Below are positions 63,775 through 64,000 of a DNA stretch of 64,000 bases, one piece after another. The DNA comes from Marinicella meishanensis (GTDB lineage Bacteria > Pseudomonadota > Gammaproteobacteria > Xanthomonadales > Marinicellaceae). Positions within the stretch are counted from its first letter, which is position 1. Every line of letters begins with the position of its first letter. The notes below the pieces were generated by a model. That model worked only from the letters and a program-made list of their open reading frames with translations. It was not told where the DNA came from and did not search any database. Both the position numbers and the translations under genes were made by a program. Where the stretch lies: NCBI RefSeq assembly GCF_019931145.1, contig NZ_JAIOUV010000003.1, forward strand, positions 62,001 through 126,000, given 5' to 3'.

Positions 63775-64000
63775 ATGAGTGAATCGCAGAAAGTTCTGAT
63801 CGCCGACTCTTCCAAGTTAGCCAGAACCATGACAGAAAAACTGGTCAAAAAAATCCGGCCTTACACCGATGTGTTTGCGGTTGATACGGTGGCACAAGCC
63901 CTCGATAAGCTACAAAACAACCGGGTGGATTTGATCATTTCAGCGCTGCGGTTACCGGATGATGACGGCACCAAAATCTGCCAATATGTGCGTGAGAACC
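63775..64000 (+). CDS. receiver-domain protein lacking the phospho-acceptor Asp (cut by window end)
   Basis: The first 75 codons of a gene whose frame runs off the window. They encode a CheY-like fold start: VLIADSSKLARTMTEKLVKKI (one acidic Asp kept, the second replaced by Ser), VDTVAQALDKL, and DLIISALRLPDDDGTKIC. In ordinary receivers the last block reads D-L-x-x-x-D-x-x-L-P with the phosphorylated Asp; here that position is Ala (S-A-L-R-L-P). It is therefore likely a pseudo-receiver. The downstream output domain is not visible. Just 78 nt after ftsX. Confidence 0.8.
   Translation, partial: MSESQKVLIADSSKLARTMTEKLVKKIRPYTDVFAVDTVAQALDKLQNNRVDLIISALRLPDDDGTKICQYVREN

Overview
The window is a chromosomal segment of a Gram-negative gammaproteobacterium. 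This rests on a division/cell-wall (dcw) cluster in near-canonical order ending in lpxC, type II secretion genes, ftsEX, radC/dut, monomeric isocitrate dehydrogenase and a MurE with the meso-diaminopimelate signature DNPR. A large secreted protein ends in an IPTL-CTERM-type sorting tail and a secreted metzincin ends in DGFE. Both tails suggest a lineage near Marinicella or the Xanthomonadales-like gammaproteobacteria, but the genus cannot be fixed from this window. I see no rRNA, tRNA, CRISPR array, prophage or transposase gene.

Layout. 1-4.2 kb: two peptidases (M16, cut by the left edge; M28). 4.3-8.6 kb, minus strand: a 1437-residue secreted repeat protein with eight copies of an exact 330-bp unit. 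8.8-11.7 kb: an SPFH/prohibitin-like protein followed by two bacterial PH-domain membrane proteins. 11.8-14.7 kb, minus strand: dut and a membrane-anchored phosphomannomutase/phosphoglucomutase. 14.8-16.1 kb: radC and a helical-repeat hypothetical gene. 16.1-18.8 kb, minus strand: gpmA-dxs. 19.0-19.3 kb: a 268-bp element with perfect 25-bp terminal inverted repeats (MITE-like). 19.4-23.7 kb, minus strand: trmB, an SLC13-type permease, an alpha/beta hydrolase and a divergent Fur-family regulator whose promoter spacer holds a perfect Fur box. 23.8-28.3 kb: a MarR-type regulator translationally coupled to hutU-hutH-hutG (histidine degradation). 28.4-32.2 kb: a secreted metzincin protease and monomeric isocitrate dehydrogenase.

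32.7-49 kb is the dcw cluster: mraZ-rsmH-ftsL-ftsI-murE-murF-mraY-ftsW-murG-murC-ddl-ftsQ-ftsA-ftsZ-lpxC. Most junctions overlap by 1-14 nt, which implies strong translational coupling. murD is missing from its usual place between mraY and ftsW, where only 3 nt separate the genes. lpxC has its own promoter and a strong bidirectional terminator. 49-54.6 kb is accessory: a helical-repeat protein, a phasin-like protein, four tandem copies of a palindromic ~148-bp repeat, an A-type Fe-S carrier whose stop codon lies in a MITE terminus, a FimT/GspH pseudopilin, ssb, a small secreted protein and an exported aldo/keto reductase. 54.7-63.7 kb: a DmdC-like acyl-CoA dehydrogenase, gspCDEF (without the pseudopilin genes) and ftsEX. 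The right edge cuts a gene whose receiver-like domain has lost its phospho-acceptor aspartate.

The main leads are the palindromic tandem array at 50.4-51.0 kb, the MITE family placed at gene 3' ends, the absent murD, the Fur box in the promoter of a divergent Fur homologue, the TGGGN array upstream of mraZ, the cysteine-free GspE and the pseudo-receiver at the right edge. All assignments come from reading translated sequence; no database search was possible.
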